Shown one piece after another: positions 38,727-49,342 of a stretch of 64,000 bases of DNA. How positions within the stretch are numbered: position 1 is the stretch's first letter; each line of letters starts with the position of its first letter. Position numbers and translations under genes: made by a program. Origin of the DNA: Legionella sheltonii (lineage in GTDB: Bacteria > Pseudomonadota > Gammaproteobacteria > Legionellales > Legionellaceae); contig NZ_JAPHOQ010000004.1 of the NCBI RefSeq assembly GCF_026191355.1, positions 1 to 64,000 on the forward strand, given 5' to 3'. Under the pieces are notes generated by a model that saw only the letters and a list, made by a program, of their open reading frames with translations, was not told the origin of the DNA and ran no database searches.

Positions 38727-40586
38727 TTAGCTCCTTTTCTCAACATCTTCCAGTGCTTCCCATCGTGCATAAAATTGGGTTAATAATGCTTCATCTTCAG
38801 CCAAACCCTGATTTATCTTTGCAATCACCTGAGCTTCTTGTTGGTAAAATTTGGGATCAGCCATTTTTAACTGCAATTCAGCTATTTTTTCTTCCAGTTG
38901 CTCAATTTTCTGTGGCAACTGAGCTAGCTCACGTTGCTCATTAAAACTTAATTTATTGGTTGCTACATTGCGTTTCACAGCGGGTGCTTTGACTCCCTGT
39001 TCGCGCTGTTCCTGTTTCTTATGCATTTTATATTCATCATAACCACCAACAAATTCATTGAACTGCCCTGCTTCTTCATAAACTAAGACACTGGTCACCA
39101 CCTCATTGATAAATGCCCTATCATGACTAATCAATATTAAAGTTCCCGGATAATCAACTAACATATCCTCAAGGAGCTCCAAAGTTTCAATATCCAAATC
39201 ATTGGTAGGTTCATCCATCACCAACAAATTGACGGGTTTAGCAAACAGCTTGGCTAACAACAATCTGTTTCTTTCTCCACCAGAAAGCACAGAAACAGGC
39301 TGATTAAATCGTTCGGGTGAAAATAGAAATTCGCGCAAATAGCTGGCGACATGTTTTTGTTTGCCATTTATTGTTACATAATCTGCACCATCACCCACAT
39401 TAAACATGACGGTTTGATCTTCACGCAAGTGCCGACGCAATTGATCAAAGTAGGCAACACTTAAAGAAGTACCCAACTTTATCTGTCCAGAGTCAGGCTG
39501 TAACTCCCCAAGCAATAGGCGTACTAAAGTCGTTTTACCACATCCATTAGGGCCAATTATTCCAAACTTATCCCCTCGAGTCAGCAATAAGGAGAAATCA
39601 CGTAAAATTGTTTTATCCCCTAGTTTATAATTCACCTGATTCGCTTCGATCACTACCGAGCCGGAACGAGTTACATCAAGTGAAAATGACTTAACTTTAC
39701 CTAACTGATTACGTCGTGCCTTATATTCTTCTCGTAAAGCCTTTAATGCGCGAACCCGACCTTCATTACGTGTTCTTCGCGCTTTGATACCTGTACGAAT
39801 CCAGGCCTCTTCCTCAGCCAACTTTTTATCAAATAAATCATTTTGTTTTTGTTCGCTCAGACGAATCGACTCTCTTCTATCGAGATAGGTCTCATAATTA
39901 CAATCATGCTGATAGAGCTTTCCTCTATCGATTTCTACAATTCGATTAGATACTTGGCTTAAAAACTCTCTATCATGGGTGACCAACAACACAGCCCCCT
40001 TGAAATTTTTCAAGTAAGACTCTAACCATTCGATTGCTTCAATATCCAAATGGTTTGTCGGTTCATCTAAAAGTAATAAATCTGGCGTTGCGATTAATGC
40101 AGCCCCCAGTAATACACGACGTTTCATACCACCTGATAAATTATTCATCCGTTCGTGGGTAGTAATACCTAAACGACTGGCCATGGTTTCGATTTGTGGC
40201 AACTTGTCCCACGCATGTAAATTATCCATCTGTTGCTGACATGCGGCCAATTTCTCCATATCACCCAATTGGGAAAGTTCATTAAAACGTGCTAAAACCT
40301 CGCCTACTTCACCAAGACTTTTCACTAGAAAATGATAGACAGACTCTTCTCCGGTAATTGGAACTTCCTGGGTCAAACCAGCAACGCGCAAACCAGAAAG
40401 TTGATTGATTTGACCACTATCTGGAGTCAATTCACCTTGCAAAAGTTTTAGAAGCGTGGATTTACCCGCTCCATTTCGCCCAACTAATGCGATGCGATCG
40501 AGGGGTTGGATCTGCCAATCGGCATTATCTAATAACTGATTACCCGCAATATTGAGGGACACTCCATGAAGGGAAATAATACTCAT
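38727..40586 (-). CDS. uup: ABC-F ATPase Uup
   Basis: Soluble ribosome-associated ATPase with two ABC domains and no membrane part. First domain: Walker A GRNGAGKST near residue 36, signature NLSGGMKRR, Walker B LLLDEPTNHLD. Second: GPNGCGKTT near 345, VLSGGERNRLLLAKLF, LLVMDEPTNDLD. The linker with many Arg and the C-terminal coiled coil (from about 545, KIEQLEEKIAELQLKMAD) are those of Uup, the branch linked to ribosome function and transposon excision. Length 619 is right. Confidence 0.94.
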   Translation of the reverse strand: MSIISLHGVSLNIAGNQLLDNADWQIQPLDRIALVGRNGAGKSTLLKLLQGELTPDSGQINQLSGLRVAGLTQEVPITGEESVYHFLVKSLGEVGEVLARFNELSQLGDMEKLAACQQQMDNLHAWDKLPQIETMASRLGITTHERMNNLSGGMKRRVLLGAALIATPDLLLLDEPTNHLDIEAIEWLESYLKNFKGAVLLVTHDREFLSQVSNRIVEIDRGKLYQHDCNYETYLDRRESIRLSEQKQNDLFDKKLAEEEAWIRTGIKARRTRNEGRVRALKALREEYKARRNQLGKVKSFSLDVTRSGSVVIEANQVNYKLGDKTILRDFSLLLTRGDKFGIIGPNGCGKTTLVRLLLGELQPDSGQIKLGTSLSVAYFDQLRRHLREDQTVMFNVGDGADYVTINGKQKHVASYLREFLFSPERFNQPVSVLSGGERNRLLLAKLFAKPVNLLVMDEPTNDLDIETLELLEDMLVDYPGTLILISHDRAFINEVVTSVLVYEEAGQFNEFVGGYDEYKMHKKQEQREQGVKAPAVKRNVATNKLSFNEQRELAQLPQKIEQLEEKIAELQLKMADPKFYQQEAQVIAKINQGLAEDEALLTQFYARWEALEDVEKRS

Positions 40587-40726
40587 ACACGAACTCTGAC
40601 TATAAAGTTACAGCCTGAATAAAGGAAAGCGAAACCCGAGCTTTTCGCTATCATTGGATGACGAGGTTTTTTGCTTTCGCCTCACCCAGGCTACAATACT
40701 AATATTAGACTACTTTTTAAATGAAT

Positions 40727-41110
40727 TTACTTCGAAGATAAAACCATTATACCATCCATCTCGACCTGAGCACCACGGGGTAATGCAGAGACGCCTATTG
40801 CCGCTCTTGCGGGGTAAGGTGCTGCAAAGTAACGACTCATTGCTTCATTAATTAAAGGGAAATGGCGTAAATCGGTAAGGTAAACATTCAATTTCGCTAT
40901 ATGTGCCAAACTACCACCAGCAGCTTCACAAACCGCCGACAAATTTTCTAAAACTTGAGTAATTTGCAGTTTAATGTCTTCACTGCAGAGTTGCATGGTT
41001 ACAGGATCAAGTGGTATTTGTCCTGATAGATAGACTGTATCGCCACATTGAATGGCTTGTGAATAGGTTCCAATCGCTTCGGGAGCCAATTTTGTATTTA
41101 TAGGTCGCAT
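40727..41110 (-). CDS. ridA: RidA-family enamine/imine deaminase
   Basis: A 127-residue RidA (YjgF/YER057c) protein that clears reactive 2-aminoacrylate made by PLP enzymes. Signature parts: [42 protein letters not shown], and [21 protein letters not shown] with the Arg that binds the substrate carboxylate. The ATG shares one base with the spoT stop, an arrangement (spoT followed by ridA) common in gammaproteobacteria. Confidence 0.94.
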   Translation of the reverse strand: MRPINTKLAPEAIGTYSQAIQCGDTVYLSGQIPLDPVTMQLCSEDIKLQITQVLENLSAVCEAAGGSLAHIAKLNVYLTDLRHFPLINEAMSRYFAAPYPARAAIGVSALPRGAQVEMDGIMVLSSK

Positions 41111-43260
41111 TAATTATCCCCTTGTTTTTTTCTATAAAGACGCATCACCACTTTATTCGCTCGCAACCTTCGCATTACCCGGGCCAGATGCGTTCTATCA
41201 ACAACACTAATTGAGAAGGTAACCGCATTATGCCGACCATCACGTGGATCTACATTAATATTACCAATATTCGATCCTGACTCAGCAATAGCGGTTGCCA
41301 GCGCAGCTAAAACGCCACGCTCATTGATCACATCAACAGTAATATCAACCCAATATTCTCCTTCAACTTGTTCATCCCAACGTAAGGCAACAAATTGCTC
41401 TGGACTGGTTCGAGAATTTTTTAAAGTGGTGCAATCACTGCTATGAACAATAATTCCTCGGCCTTGTTGGAATTTTCCAACAATATTATCGCCAGGAATA
41501 GGTTGACAGCATTCGCCAAAATGAACCACCATTCCCTCAGTGCCTTTAATTGCCAAGGGTCGTGTTTTAATCCCTTTGTCTAACTCATTAGAGTCTTGAG
41601 TGACTACCAATCTTTTGGCAATTACCATCGCCATTTGATTGCCTATACCAATCGCATAGAGCAAATCATCGATTGTTTTATAATGCAAGTCACTTAATAG
41701 CGCTTGCAATGATTCTGGTGGTATTTTGGCATAATCGCTGGATAGTTCGTTTAATGATTGTTCCAGTAGACGTTTTCCTAAACTAATTGATTCGGTGTTT
41801 TGTTGGCTTTTCAGAAAATGGCGGATATTAGAACGCGCTTTACCGGTAACCACAAAATTTAACCATGCCGGGTTAGGATGTGCACCGGCCGCCGTCACTA
41901 TCTCAACGGTCTGCCCATTGGATAAAGGAATGCTGAGGGGGACTAATTTTCTGTTGACTTTCGCTGCCACGCAACTATTACCTACCCCTGAATGAACTGA
42001 ATAAGCAAAATCAACGGGTGTCGCCCCCTTAGGTAATTCCATAATATGGCCTTTAGGGGTAAAAACGTATACCTCATCCGGGAATAAATCAATTTTGACG
42101 TTTTCAATAAACTCCAATGAACTACCTGTGCTGCGTTGCATTTCCAAGAGGCTTTGTACCCATTCTCTTGCACGCAGTTGCGCTTCATTGACTTCAAGGC
42201 CAGATGATTTATAAATCCAATGTGCTGCCACCCCATTATCAGCAACTTTATCCATATCACGAGTACGAATTTGCACTTCCAGAGGAACTCCAAAAGGCCC
42301 AAATAAAGTGGTATGCAAGGATTGGTACCCATTTGCTTTAGGAATACCGATATAGTCTTTGAAACGTTGTGGAACAGGTTTGTAGGTACAATGTAAAGCA
42401 CCTAAAATACGGTAACAGGAATCAATATCTTCAGTAATTACGCGGAAAGCAAAAACATCGGTAATCTCAGTAAATGAGGCTTTCTTCTGGCGCATTTTTT
42501 TATAAATGCTGTATAAGTGCTTTTGTCTACCGAATACTTGTTCATAAGGAATATTCAATTGTGCTAAAGCCAATTGCAAATCACGTTCAATCGTCTGGGT
42601 TAATTCACGCCGATTACCACGAGATTTTTCCACTGCAGATTTAATCGCTCGATAACGCATAGGATATAAAGCTTGAAATCCCAAATCCTCAAGACCAACA
42701 TAAATCGAGTGCATTCCCAAACGGTTCGCGATGGGCGCGTAAATTTCCAGGGTTTCAATGGCAATTCGCCGACGTTTTGCATAAGGCATTGCACCAAGAG
42801 TTTTCATATTATGCAAACGATCAGCCAGCTTAACAATAATTACGCGGATGTCTTTGACCATAGCCAAGACCATCTTACGAAAATTTTCGGCCTGGGCCTC
42901 AGCTTTTGATTCAAATTTTATTTTGGTCAGCTTGGTAACACCATCAACAAGCGAGGTAATTTCTTCGCCGAACTGGTGTGTTAAATCTTCTTTACTCACG
43001 GAAGTATCTTCAACAACATCGTGGAGTAAAGTCGCCATGATTGTTTGATAATCCAGGCGCATTCGGGCAAGAATTAGGGCTGCTGCGACAGGATGAGTAA
43101 TATAGGGCTCGCCGGAACGACGCATCTGACCTTGGTGTGCTTTTTCAGCGACCAAATAGGCTTGGTAACATTTTTCTATTTGCGACTGCTCAAGATAGCA
43201 TTTCAGCTCTTCATCGAGCTCCTTAAAGTAGCTCACGCAGTACTCCCTAGTATCTAACAT
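41110..43260 (-). CDS. spoT: Bifunctional (p)ppGpp synthetase/hydrolase SpoT
   Basis: Controls the stringent response, which in Legionella drives the switch to the transmissive phase. HD hydrolase domain: H56 in [11 protein letters not shown]80-D81 in [10 protein letters not shown]144 region [12 protein letters not shown]. Synthetase domain: [41 protein letters not shown] and [17 protein letters not shown] with the catalytic Glu. TGS follows near 390 and an ACT domain closes the protein. Both active sites look intact. AAGGGG eight bases before ATG 43260 supports the start. It is transcribed after gmk and rpoZ. Confidence 0.96.
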   Translation of the reverse strand: MLDTREYCVSYFKELDEELKCYLEQSQIEKCYQAYLVAEKAHQGQMRRSGEPYITHPVAAALILARMRLDYQTIMATLLHDVVEDTSVSKEDLTHQFGEEITSLVDGVTKLTKIKFESKAEAQAENFRKMVLAMVKDIRVIIVKLADRLHNMKTLGAMPYAKRRRIAIETLEIYAPIANRLGMHSIYVGLEDLGFQALYPMRYRAIKSAVEKSRGNRRELTQTIERDLQLALAQLNIPYEQVFGRQKHLYSIYKKMRQKKASFTEITDVFAFRVITEDIDSCYRILGALHCTYKPVPQRFKDYIGIPKANGYQSLHTTLFGPFGVPLEVQIRTRDMDKVADNGVAAHWIYKSSGLEVNEAQLRAREWVQSLLEMQRSTGSSLEFIENVKIDLFPDEVYVFTPKGHIMELPKGATPVDFAYSVHSGVGNSCVAAKVNRKLVPLSIPLSNGQTVEIVTAAGAHPNPAWLNFVVTGKARSNIRHFLKSQQNTESISLGKRLLEQSLNELSSDYAKIPPESLQALLSDLHYKTIDDLLYAIGIGNQMAMVIAKRLVVTQDSNELDKGIKTRPLAIKGTEGMVVHFGECCQPIPGDNIVGKFQQGRGIIVHSSDCTTLKNSRTSPEQFVALRWDEQVEGEYWVDITVDVINERGVLAALATAIAESGSNIGNINVDPRDGRHNAVTFSISVVDRTHLARVMRRLRANKVVMRLYRKKQGDN

Positions 43261-43339
43261 GACCGTACCCCTTTACCCCTAAATTCACACCATTTAAGAC
43301 GCCTCGAATAAATCATGATCCTTCATGATTCATAACATA

Positions 43340-43405
43340 GGTGAAGTGAAACGGAACCCGGAACATTTTAGTCACCTAAAAGCCTGGGTTCCGTTTCACT
43401 TCACC
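43340..43405. repeat. 20-bp perfect inverted repeat between rpoZ and spoT
   Basis: GGTGAAGTGAAACGGAACCC (43340-43359) pairs exactly with 43386-43405, leaving a 26-base loop. It lies inside the expected rpoZ-spoT transcript. It may be a dispersed repeat, an attenuator or an RNA-processing site that lowers spoT relative to rpoZ. Confidence 0.75.
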
Positions 43406-43433
43406 CAAGCCAAATGATTGTGTTATCTAAAAA

Positions 43434-43637
43434 TTATTCTTTATCCAAAATTTCAGGGGTTATCAAACCTTCAGCTATTTCACGCAAAGCCACAACGGTA
43501 GGTTTATCATTTTCCCATTCAACCATAGGTTGATCGCCTCGAACTGCAATTTGGCGCGCACGCTTAGTAGCCACCATAACCAGTTCAAATCGATTCGCAA
43601 CATTTTTTAAACAATCTTCAACGGTAACTCGCGCCAT
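43434..43637 (-). CDS. rpoZ: RNA polymerase omega subunit
   Basis: A 67-residue omega subunit that helps assemble RNA polymerase and carries a ppGpp site together with beta'. Family pattern: [47 protein letters not shown]. It is a little shorter than in E. coli (91), as in many relatives. Between gmk and spoT, the conserved order. Confidence 0.95.
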   Translation of the reverse strand: MARVTVEDCLKNVANRFELVMVATKRARQIAVRGDQPMVEWENDKPTVVALREIAEGLITPEILDKE

Positions 43638-43668
43638 AATTCATTCTCCAGTAGCAAAACATCGCATT

Positions 43669-44307
43669 TTACTGCGATGACATCAGGAAAGAAAGCAATT
43701 TTGATTGTTTATTTATCTGCCGCTCAATACGTAAGCGGTTTGCAATGACAATCGCCTCCAATTCCATAGCCGCCTTTTCAAAATTATCATTTACGATTAA
43801 GTAATCAAACTCAGGATAATGGCTCAATTCATCTTGCGCTTTTCTCATCCGATCGCTAATCACTTCATCCTTATCTTGCCGACGATCTAATAATCGTTGT
43901 TTTAATACATCTAAAGATGGCGGTACAATAAAAATACTCACCGCATCTGGAAAGGAACGTCTAATCTGTTCTGCCCCTTGCCAGTCTATATCCAAAACAA
44001 CATCGATACCTTTTTGCAAACGCTCGTTAATTTGGTTGATCGACGTGCCATACAAATGATTAAAGACACGGGCGTGCTCTAAAAAAGCACTCTCATCAAT
44101 CATACGTATAAATTCATTTTCATCAATAAAAAAGTAATTCACTCCATGCTGTTCACCAGGTCGCATGGCTCGCGTCGTATGCGAAATGGATACCTCAATA
44201 TCCTCAAGGGACTCCACTAACTTTTTTACTAAACTTGTTTTGCCTCCCCCAGAAGGTGCTGCAACAATAAATAAATTACCGGAATAATCACCCACAATAA
44301 TACTCAC
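43669..44307 (-). CDS. gmk: Guanylate kinase
   Basis: Converts GMP to GDP with ATP. P-loop [19 protein letters not shown] near residue 12, GMP-binding [37 protein letters not shown], and [19 protein letters not shown]. The GTG start at 44307 overlaps the yicC stop by four bases (GTGA), so the two are coupled. Length 212 is normal. Confidence 0.96.
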   Translation of the reverse strand: MSIIVGDYSGNLFIVAAPSGGGKTSLVKKLVESLEDIEVSISHTTRAMRPGEQHGVNYFFIDENEFIRMIDESAFLEHARVFNHLYGTSINQINERLQKGIDVVLDIDWQGAEQIRRSFPDAVSIFIVPPSLDVLKQRLLDRRQDKDEVISDRMRKAQDELSHYPEFDYLIVNDNFEKAAMELEAIVIANRLRIERQINKQSKLLSFLMSSQ

Positions 44308-45170
44308 TCAATGTTTTGAATTTGCTCACGCATTTGTTCAATTAAAACTTTCATTTGCACCGCACTCTGAGTTAAATCCACAGAGTCAGACTTTGAACTT
44401 AGCGTATTCGCCTCCCTATTTAATTCTTGCATCAAAAAATCAAGACGTCTGCCTGCTATTTTATCGCAATTTAACGTCCGACTCACTTCATCAACGTGAG
44501 TCGTTAATCTATCGAGTTCCTCACTCACATCAATACGAGTCAAAATTAAAGCAATTTCCTGTTCTACTCGTGAATCCTGAACCTCAATCTTCACTGAGTG
44601 CAGCCGGGTCAATAACTTATCTTTAACTTGCTCTGCTTGTGTTGATACTATAGAGCGAGCATGCTTAATTTCCCGACCCAATTCACTTAAACGTGCCTCC
44701 ACGTGCACTTTTAATGCAGCACCCTCAGTAGACCGCATCTGCTTTAATTGCTCGATCGCTTCATTAAATAAGGAAAGCGCGCTTTCACCTAACGCGTCCA
44801 CATCAGGTACACTGGCTTGGACTACCCCAGGCCAAGAAAGAACACGACTAACCCCTAAATCGTTCGGCAAATGATGTGATATGGAAAGATTCTCCCCTAA
44901 ATTCACTAATGCATTTACCATGCCTATATTTATAAGCATAGACTGATTATTAGAACTTGTATCTTGATATTTCAGCTGGCACTCCAATTTCCCTCGATTT
45001 ATCTTATCTCGCAATAAAGCGCGTAATTGTGGTTCTATAAATCGGAACGATTCGGGCAAACGAAATGAAACATCAAGATAACGATGATTAACTGACTTGA
45101 TTTCCCAACAAAAATGACCCTCTTCAATCTGCTTTTGCACTCGTGAGAAAGCCGTCATACTTTGAAGCAT
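44304..45170 (-). CDS. yicC: YicC-family endoribonuclease
   Basis: YicC proteins act in stationary-phase RNA turnover and have been shown to be endoribonucleases. Seen here: [13 protein letters not shown] at the start, [29 protein letters not shown], and the conserved C-terminus [20 protein letters not shown] and [16 protein letters not shown]. The start was placed at ATG 45170 because the family begins M-x-x-SMTA; the longer frame begins with TTG. First gene of yicC-gmk-rpoZ-spoT-ridA. Confidence 0.93.
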   Translation of the reverse strand: MLQSMTAFSRVQKQIEEGHFCWEIKSVNHRYLDVSFRLPESFRFIEPQLRALLRDKINRGKLECQLKYQDTSSNNQSMLINIGMVNALVNLGENLSISHHLPNDLGVSRVLSWPGVVQASVPDVDALGESALSLFNEAIEQLKQMRSTEGAALKVHVEARLSELGREIKHARSIVSTQAEQVKDKLLTRLHSVKIEVQDSRVEQEIALILTRIDVSEELDRLTTHVDEVSRTLNCDKIAGRRLDFLMQELNREANTLSSKSDSVDLTQSAVQMKVLIEQMREQIQNIE

Positions 45171-45435
45171 TGTAAATACCAATGAATAAACCTTGCGCGA
45201 ATATACCCCAATTTAAAGCAATTGGAAAATAAAACATACTCCATAGAGGATGCCAATTTAACAAAATCGAATAAAATTTCTACCTAATTCAAAAATATAA
45301 GTTAAATTCTTCATCCGCTCTAAGTTGTTCGTGCAACTTTGCTGCACTCTTAACCTCAAAATGTGCTAAAGCTAAAACTCCCGGCCTTTTGGCATTCCCA
45401 AAGTCGGCCATAAAGATAATTTTTAGGAGAATGAG

Positions 45436-45821
45436 ATGAATTTAAACAATGTTTTAACGATATGTGTTTTGTGCTTTTCATTCAGTGATATTGTGAAGGA
45501 AACGAAGTGGACCTTTCGGTACCTTTTTATAATGTTAAACTCTTTTATGGAGATAAAATTCACGCTAAATACAGTCTTAAAAACGATCAAGTAATGATTT
45601 GTAAAGATAAAAGTGGTTTTAGCTATTCCAATATTTACTGGTATTACAAAGGATCCCAATATTTTGCTAGTCTTCCTGTTGTATTAAAGAATAATGAACG
45701 AGTCTCTGGTAAGTGGGCCGATCCGGAGGGTACAGCAATTATTAGCAGTAATAATACTTATGACTCCGTAGCGATAACCTGTGAATATCAACAAATACCC
45801 CAAAGTAAGTACCCGAGTTAA
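45436..45821 (+). pseudogene. Small exported protein broken by a frameshift
   Basis: ATG 45436, six bases after AGGAG, begins a good signal peptide (MNLNNVLTICVLCFSFS). That frame then loses sense and stops near 45596. From about 45489 another frame continues as a plausible mature protein (YCEGNEVDLSVPFYN to CEYQQIPQSKYPS, about 110 residues with two further Cys). One missing or two extra bases near 45486-45491 would explain the pair. The GTG at 45507 has no ribosome binding site. Family unknown. A sequencing error is possible. Confidence 0.55.
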
Positions 45822-45836
45822 CGAATTGAACTCGGG
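45812..45836. terminator. Hairpin between convergent genes
   Basis: CCCGAGTT (45812-45819) pairs with AACTCGGG (45829-45836). It overlaps the stop of the small exported gene and precedes the stop of the convergent lncP-like gene; the + strand continues ACTAAAAATT. Confidence 0.5.
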
Positions 45837-45844
45837 ACTAAAAA

Positions 45845-46711
45845 TTATTTACTTGATGATGATGGTGTGACTGCTTCGGATGGCTGATTTTGAGACAACA
45901 ACTCGCTCATTTTTTCATTCATCCAACTCATAAGTGTCACCGCAGACATCACACGCAAGCCTCGTGGCAAACCACCTTTGAAAAATATAGAAGCACCATG
46001 TGTTGCATAGAGATTTTGGGTGGTTTTGAAAAAACCAGCTGGGTTTGTAGCAACTGAGGACTGTTGGGCTGTTTTCACCACATCAAACTGTTGTGAAGCC
46101 AATGTTGCACCTACTCCTGCCACTATCCCAGCGAACAGCGATGCAAAGTAATCGTTTGAATAATGCCCTTTTATTTGGTTTTTCAATGCAGGAGTTACTG
46201 CCAGAAAAAAGGTAGAAAACATTCCTTCTCTCAGCATCGTTGCCAACATTCCTGTATAAAGACGAGACCAACCTCCTTGCTTCACCAAGTCGGTTCCTGC
46301 TGAGAAGAAACTCTTTTTTTGATGGGTCATCACCATTTCTGTAGGACAACTTATCAGCGCAGAGCCTACCCCGGCAGCAAAAGCACTAACCAATCTTTGG
46401 CGATCAGATAGCTCATATTCATTGCCAAAAAACCAATTCTGGAAAAAACGATTCAAACCCACTTGCACTGAAGTTATAGGGATCATACTGGCTGCATTTG
46501 GCAAAATACCTCGATACAATACTTGTGGATTTAGCGTGAACGGCTCTCCTCTTTGCATTCGCGTTTTTATCGACCACAACGGATGATCGACCAACACTTC
46601 AAAAGCACCTGTAACGCTTCCAGAGAAGATGCTTTGGAACACACTGAGATTGTTTTTCTTTTCTTTAGGGGGCATGTCTTCTTTATGGGACTCAAATTTA
46701 GCTTGGGTCAT
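45845..46711 (-). CDS. Mitochondrial-carrier-family protein, LncP-like effector
   Basis: Clear member of a eukaryotic family. The 288 residues contain three carrier repeats, each with an odd helix ending in a P-x-x-x-x-K-type motif (DHPLWSIKTRMQ at 42, SCPTEMVMTHQ at 121, QQFDVVKTAQQ at 207) and an even helix starting with the Gly motif (LYRGILPN, LYTGMLATMLREG, FFKGGLPRGLR). L. pneumophila secretes such a protein, LncP, through Dot/Icm; it inserts in the mitochondrial inner membrane and transports nucleotides. The start ATG 46711 has TGGAG six bases upstream. The second and third motifs deviate, so the transport properties may differ. The tail is Ser-rich (VTPSSSSK). Confidence 0.85.
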   Translation of the reverse strand: MTQAKFESHKEDMPPKEKKNNLSVFQSIFSGSVTGAFEVLVDHPLWSIKTRMQRGEPFTLNPQVLYRGILPNAASMIPITSVQVGLNRFFQNWFFGNEYELSDRQRLVSAFAAGVGSALISCPTEMVMTHQKKSFFSAGTDLVKQGGWSRLYTGMLATMLREGMFSTFFLAVTPALKNQIKGHYSNDYFASLFAGIVAGVGATLASQQFDVVKTAQQSSVATNPAGFFKTTQNLYATHGASIFFKGGLPRGLRVMSAVTLMSWMNEKMSELLSQNQPSEAVTPSSSSK

Positions 46712-46735
46712 AATATTCTCCAATAGTTGATTCAA

Positions 46736-47195
46736 ATGAATTCATTACCCGCTTGTCCCACCTCCCTAGGGAGGCGCGGATAATGAAAGACCGCCCTAGG
46801 GAAAGGAAGGCAAGAAAATCACTAAAGAAGAAATAATAGTTTGAGAAGCAACTAAATCGCAGACAAACAGCGTGCTTGCAGATAAATCTGCAAAAGGTAC
46901 AACACTGATTTCATGACTACGATAGTTCATAATGGATTTTTATTTTAAAATTGGATCTCGAACATAGCACGATGAACCATTGTTATTCAATATGTATTTA
47001 AAGAATTTTTTGCAGCAAAATAACTCTATGTGTTTATAAATTTACTCACCGTTTAAACATGTATTTTTTATTTTTAGAAAACATGAAACATCTTAATAAT
47101 AAAACAATAATCACTTCTTTATTTATATAACGCTACTTTAGGATGCAACTCAGGAAGTTAAGCGGTATAATTCTCAATTTTGCGAGGATTATCCA
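46736..47195. other. Divergent intergenic region with two CCCTAGGG palindromes
   Basis: This 460-base region separates the lncP-like gene from rph. A perfect 14-base palindrome CCTCCCTAGGGAGG (46761-46774) and a second CCCTAGGG (46794-46801) lie near the lncP-like start and could be regulator sites or part of a repeat. The part near rph is AT-rich and should hold its promoter. I see no gene in it. Confidence 0.4.
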
Positions 47196-47903
47196 ATGCG
47201 CCCAAGTAACCGTGAAGCCAATCAACTACGCCCTGTTAAATTAACTAGAAATTATACAAAGCACGCTGAAGGCTCTGTCCTTGTTGAATTTGGGCAAACC
47301 AAAGTATTGTGTAATGCCTCTGTAATCGATGGAGTTCCCCGTTTTATTAAAGGAAAAAACCAAGGTTGGGTTACCGCTGAATATGGCATGCTTCCACGCG
47401 CAACACACAGTCGTACAGAACGCGAAGCAAGTAAGGGGAAACAAGGCGGTAGAACTATGGAAATCCAGCGTCTTATTGGCCGCTCTTTGAGAGCTTGTGT
47501 TGATTTAAAATTTTTAGGTGAAAATACGATAACCTTAGATTGCGATGTGATTCAAGCAGATGGAGGGACAAGGACAGCGGCCATTACTGGCGCTTGTGTC
47601 GCAATGAGAGATGCAATCAATTGGATGGTTGAGCGAGAAAAAATACGTAAAATGCCTGCATTCCATTATATTGCCGCGGTTTCTGTAGGACTTTATCGAG
47701 GCCAAGCCGTACTCGACTTGGATTATGCAGAAGATGTCCTGGCTGAAACCGATATGAATATTGTGATGAACGAAGCAGGACATTTCATTGAAGTTCAAGG
47801 AACTGCGGAAGACAGACATTTTAATCGCGATGAATTAAACACTATGCTTGCACTTGCTGAACAGGGTATACCGCAATTAATTGACTTACAGAAAAATGCT
47901 TAG
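47196..47903 (+). CDS. rph: Ribonuclease PH
   Basis: Phosphate-dependent 3'-5' exoribonuclease that trims tRNA 3' ends. Family motifs throughout: [97 protein letters not shown] and [17 protein letters not shown]. Length 235 is standard and GAGGA precedes the ATG. It often sits next to yicC, as here across the lncP-like gene. Confidence 0.97.
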   Translation: MRPSNREANQLRPVKLTRNYTKHAEGSVLVEFGQTKVLCNASVIDGVPRFIKGKNQGWVTAEYGMLPRATHSRTEREASKGKQGGRTMEIQRLIGRSLRACVDLKFLGENTITLDCDVIQADGGTRTAAITGACVAMRDAINWMVEREKIRKMPAFHYIAAVSVGLYRGQAVLDLDYAEDVLAETDMNIVMNEAGHFIEVQGTAEDRHFNRDELNTMLALAEQGIPQLIDLQKNA

Positions 47904-47929
47904 ATAGTTAGCCCCCTTCTAGGAATAGG

Positions 47930-48025
47930 TAATCCCGAACATAGTGAGGGATCTCCAGTGTGTCCCAGAGCATGATGTTTAAGTGGGATGCTGCAACCAG
48001 GAGATCCTTCGCCGTAAACTCCTCA
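47930..48025. repeat. Dispersed-repeat-like hairpin region
   Basis: GGATCTCC and GGAGATCC form an inverted pair about 55 bases apart, with a smaller TCCCA/TGGGA pair between them. It lies between the convergent rph and pilT genes. It is similar in style, not sequence, to the repeats at 33075 and 55870. Confidence 0.45.
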
Positions 48026-48068
48026 GGATGAGGGGCGTAAATCACTACCTCTCAAGAAGACCTATTCT

Positions 48069-49103
48069 TTAAAATAGGTTTTTATCAATAGCCACATCAC
48101 GTGCCGTATGAGTGGAAATAATATTTTTTTTCACCAGCTCTGTTAAATGCTGATCCAAAGTTTGCATTCCTTTACCTTGGCCTGTTTGGATGGAAGAATA
48201 CATTTGAGCCACTTTATCTTCGCGAATTAAGTTTCGTATTGCGCCAGTGCAAATCATGATTTCCAACGCAGCAACTCGCCCTCCCCCATTTTTTTTCAAT
48301 AGCGTTTGTGCAACTACAGCTTGCAATGACTCGGACAACATCGAACGTACCATGGATTTTTCTTCGGCGGGAAACACATCGATAATCCGGTTAATGGTTT
48401 TAGTTGCCGAATTAGTATGCAAGGTGCCAAACACCAAGTGTCCGGTCTCAGCAGCAGTCATGGCTAAACGGATCGTTTCCAAATCACGCAATTCCCCCAC
48501 CAGAATCACATCAGGATCTTCACGCAGTGCAGAACGCAAAGCAGCGTTAAAACTCAGTGTATCTCGATGAACCTCGCGCTGATTTAGCAAGCACTTTTTA
48601 CTTTGATGTACAAATTCTATTGGATCCTCAACAGTTAAAATATGATCATAACGACTGGAATTAATGTAATCGATCATGGCGGCCAGGGTAGTACTTTTTC
48701 CTGACCCTGTTGGACCAGTAATAAGAACTAATCCTTTAGGGTAACTGGACATTTCCTCGAAAATAGAGGGTAAACCCAAATCGCTCATACTCAAAATTTC
48801 AGAAGGAATAGTACGAAAAACAGCTGCTGCACCACGTAACTGATGAAATACGTTCACCCTAAAGCGAGCCAAATTGGGTATTTCAAAAGAAAAATCGGTT
48901 TCCAAACTCTCTTCAAACTCCTTCCTTTGTCTATCATTCATCACATCATAGATAATTTTTATTACTTCCTTGTGTTCCATGGCTGGCAAATTAATTTTAC
49001 GTAAATCCCCGTCCACGCGAATTAAGGGAGGCAATCCCGCAGAGATATGTAAGTCCGAAGATTTATTTTTTACTGAAAACGCTAATAATTCTGCTATATC
49101 CAT
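48069..49103 (-). CDS. pilT: Type IV pilus retraction ATPase PilT
   Basis: Hexameric ATPase that pulls back type IV pili (twitching, DNA uptake). MDIAELLAFSVKNKSSDLHI at the start, Walker A GLVLITGPTGSGKSTTLAAM near residue 125, Asp box ILTVEDPIEFVHQSKK, Walker B DVILVGELRDLETIRLAMTA, His box TGHLVFGTLHTNSA, and the retraction-specific AIRNLIREDK motif near 290. The start was set at the fifth codon (ATG 49103), where the family begins. About 344 residues. Confidence 0.96.
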   Translation of the reverse strand: MDIAELLAFSVKNKSSDLHISAGLPPLIRVDGDLRKINLPAMEHKEVIKIIYDVMNDRQRKEFEESLETDFSFEIPNLARFRVNVFHQLRGAAAVFRTIPSEILSMSDLGLPSIFEEMSSYPKGLVLITGPTGSGKSTTLAAMIDYINSSRYDHILTVEDPIEFVHQSKKCLLNQREVHRDTLSFNAALRSALREDPDVILVGELRDLETIRLAMTAAETGHLVFGTLHTNSATKTINRIIDVFPAEEKSMVRSMLSESLQAVVAQTLLKKNGGGRVAALEIMICTGAIRNLIREDKVAQMYSSIQTGQGKGMQTLDQHLTELVKKNIISTHTARDVAIDKNLF

Positions 49104-49342
49104 TGTTTGGTTCATCCTGATTATTTAACAATAACAGATTGGGTCATAGTGCATTGATCGTTAAATCACTAACTGATCTTAATTAAATAATTCAACAAGT
49201 CAATTTTCTAAATTTTTTAATAAGAGCCATTTTTAAAAACACTCGCTAGGCTTGGGATGAATCTCCTAGCAAACCAAGTAACACTCGGCAAACAGTGTTT
49301 CTTTTGCTATTGTTGAGGTTTTCCAAATGTATTTAAAAGATC

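Noticed and set aside
41982..42401. 139-codon minus-strand frame
   Set aside because: Lies within spoT in another frame; spoT motifs cover the same bases.
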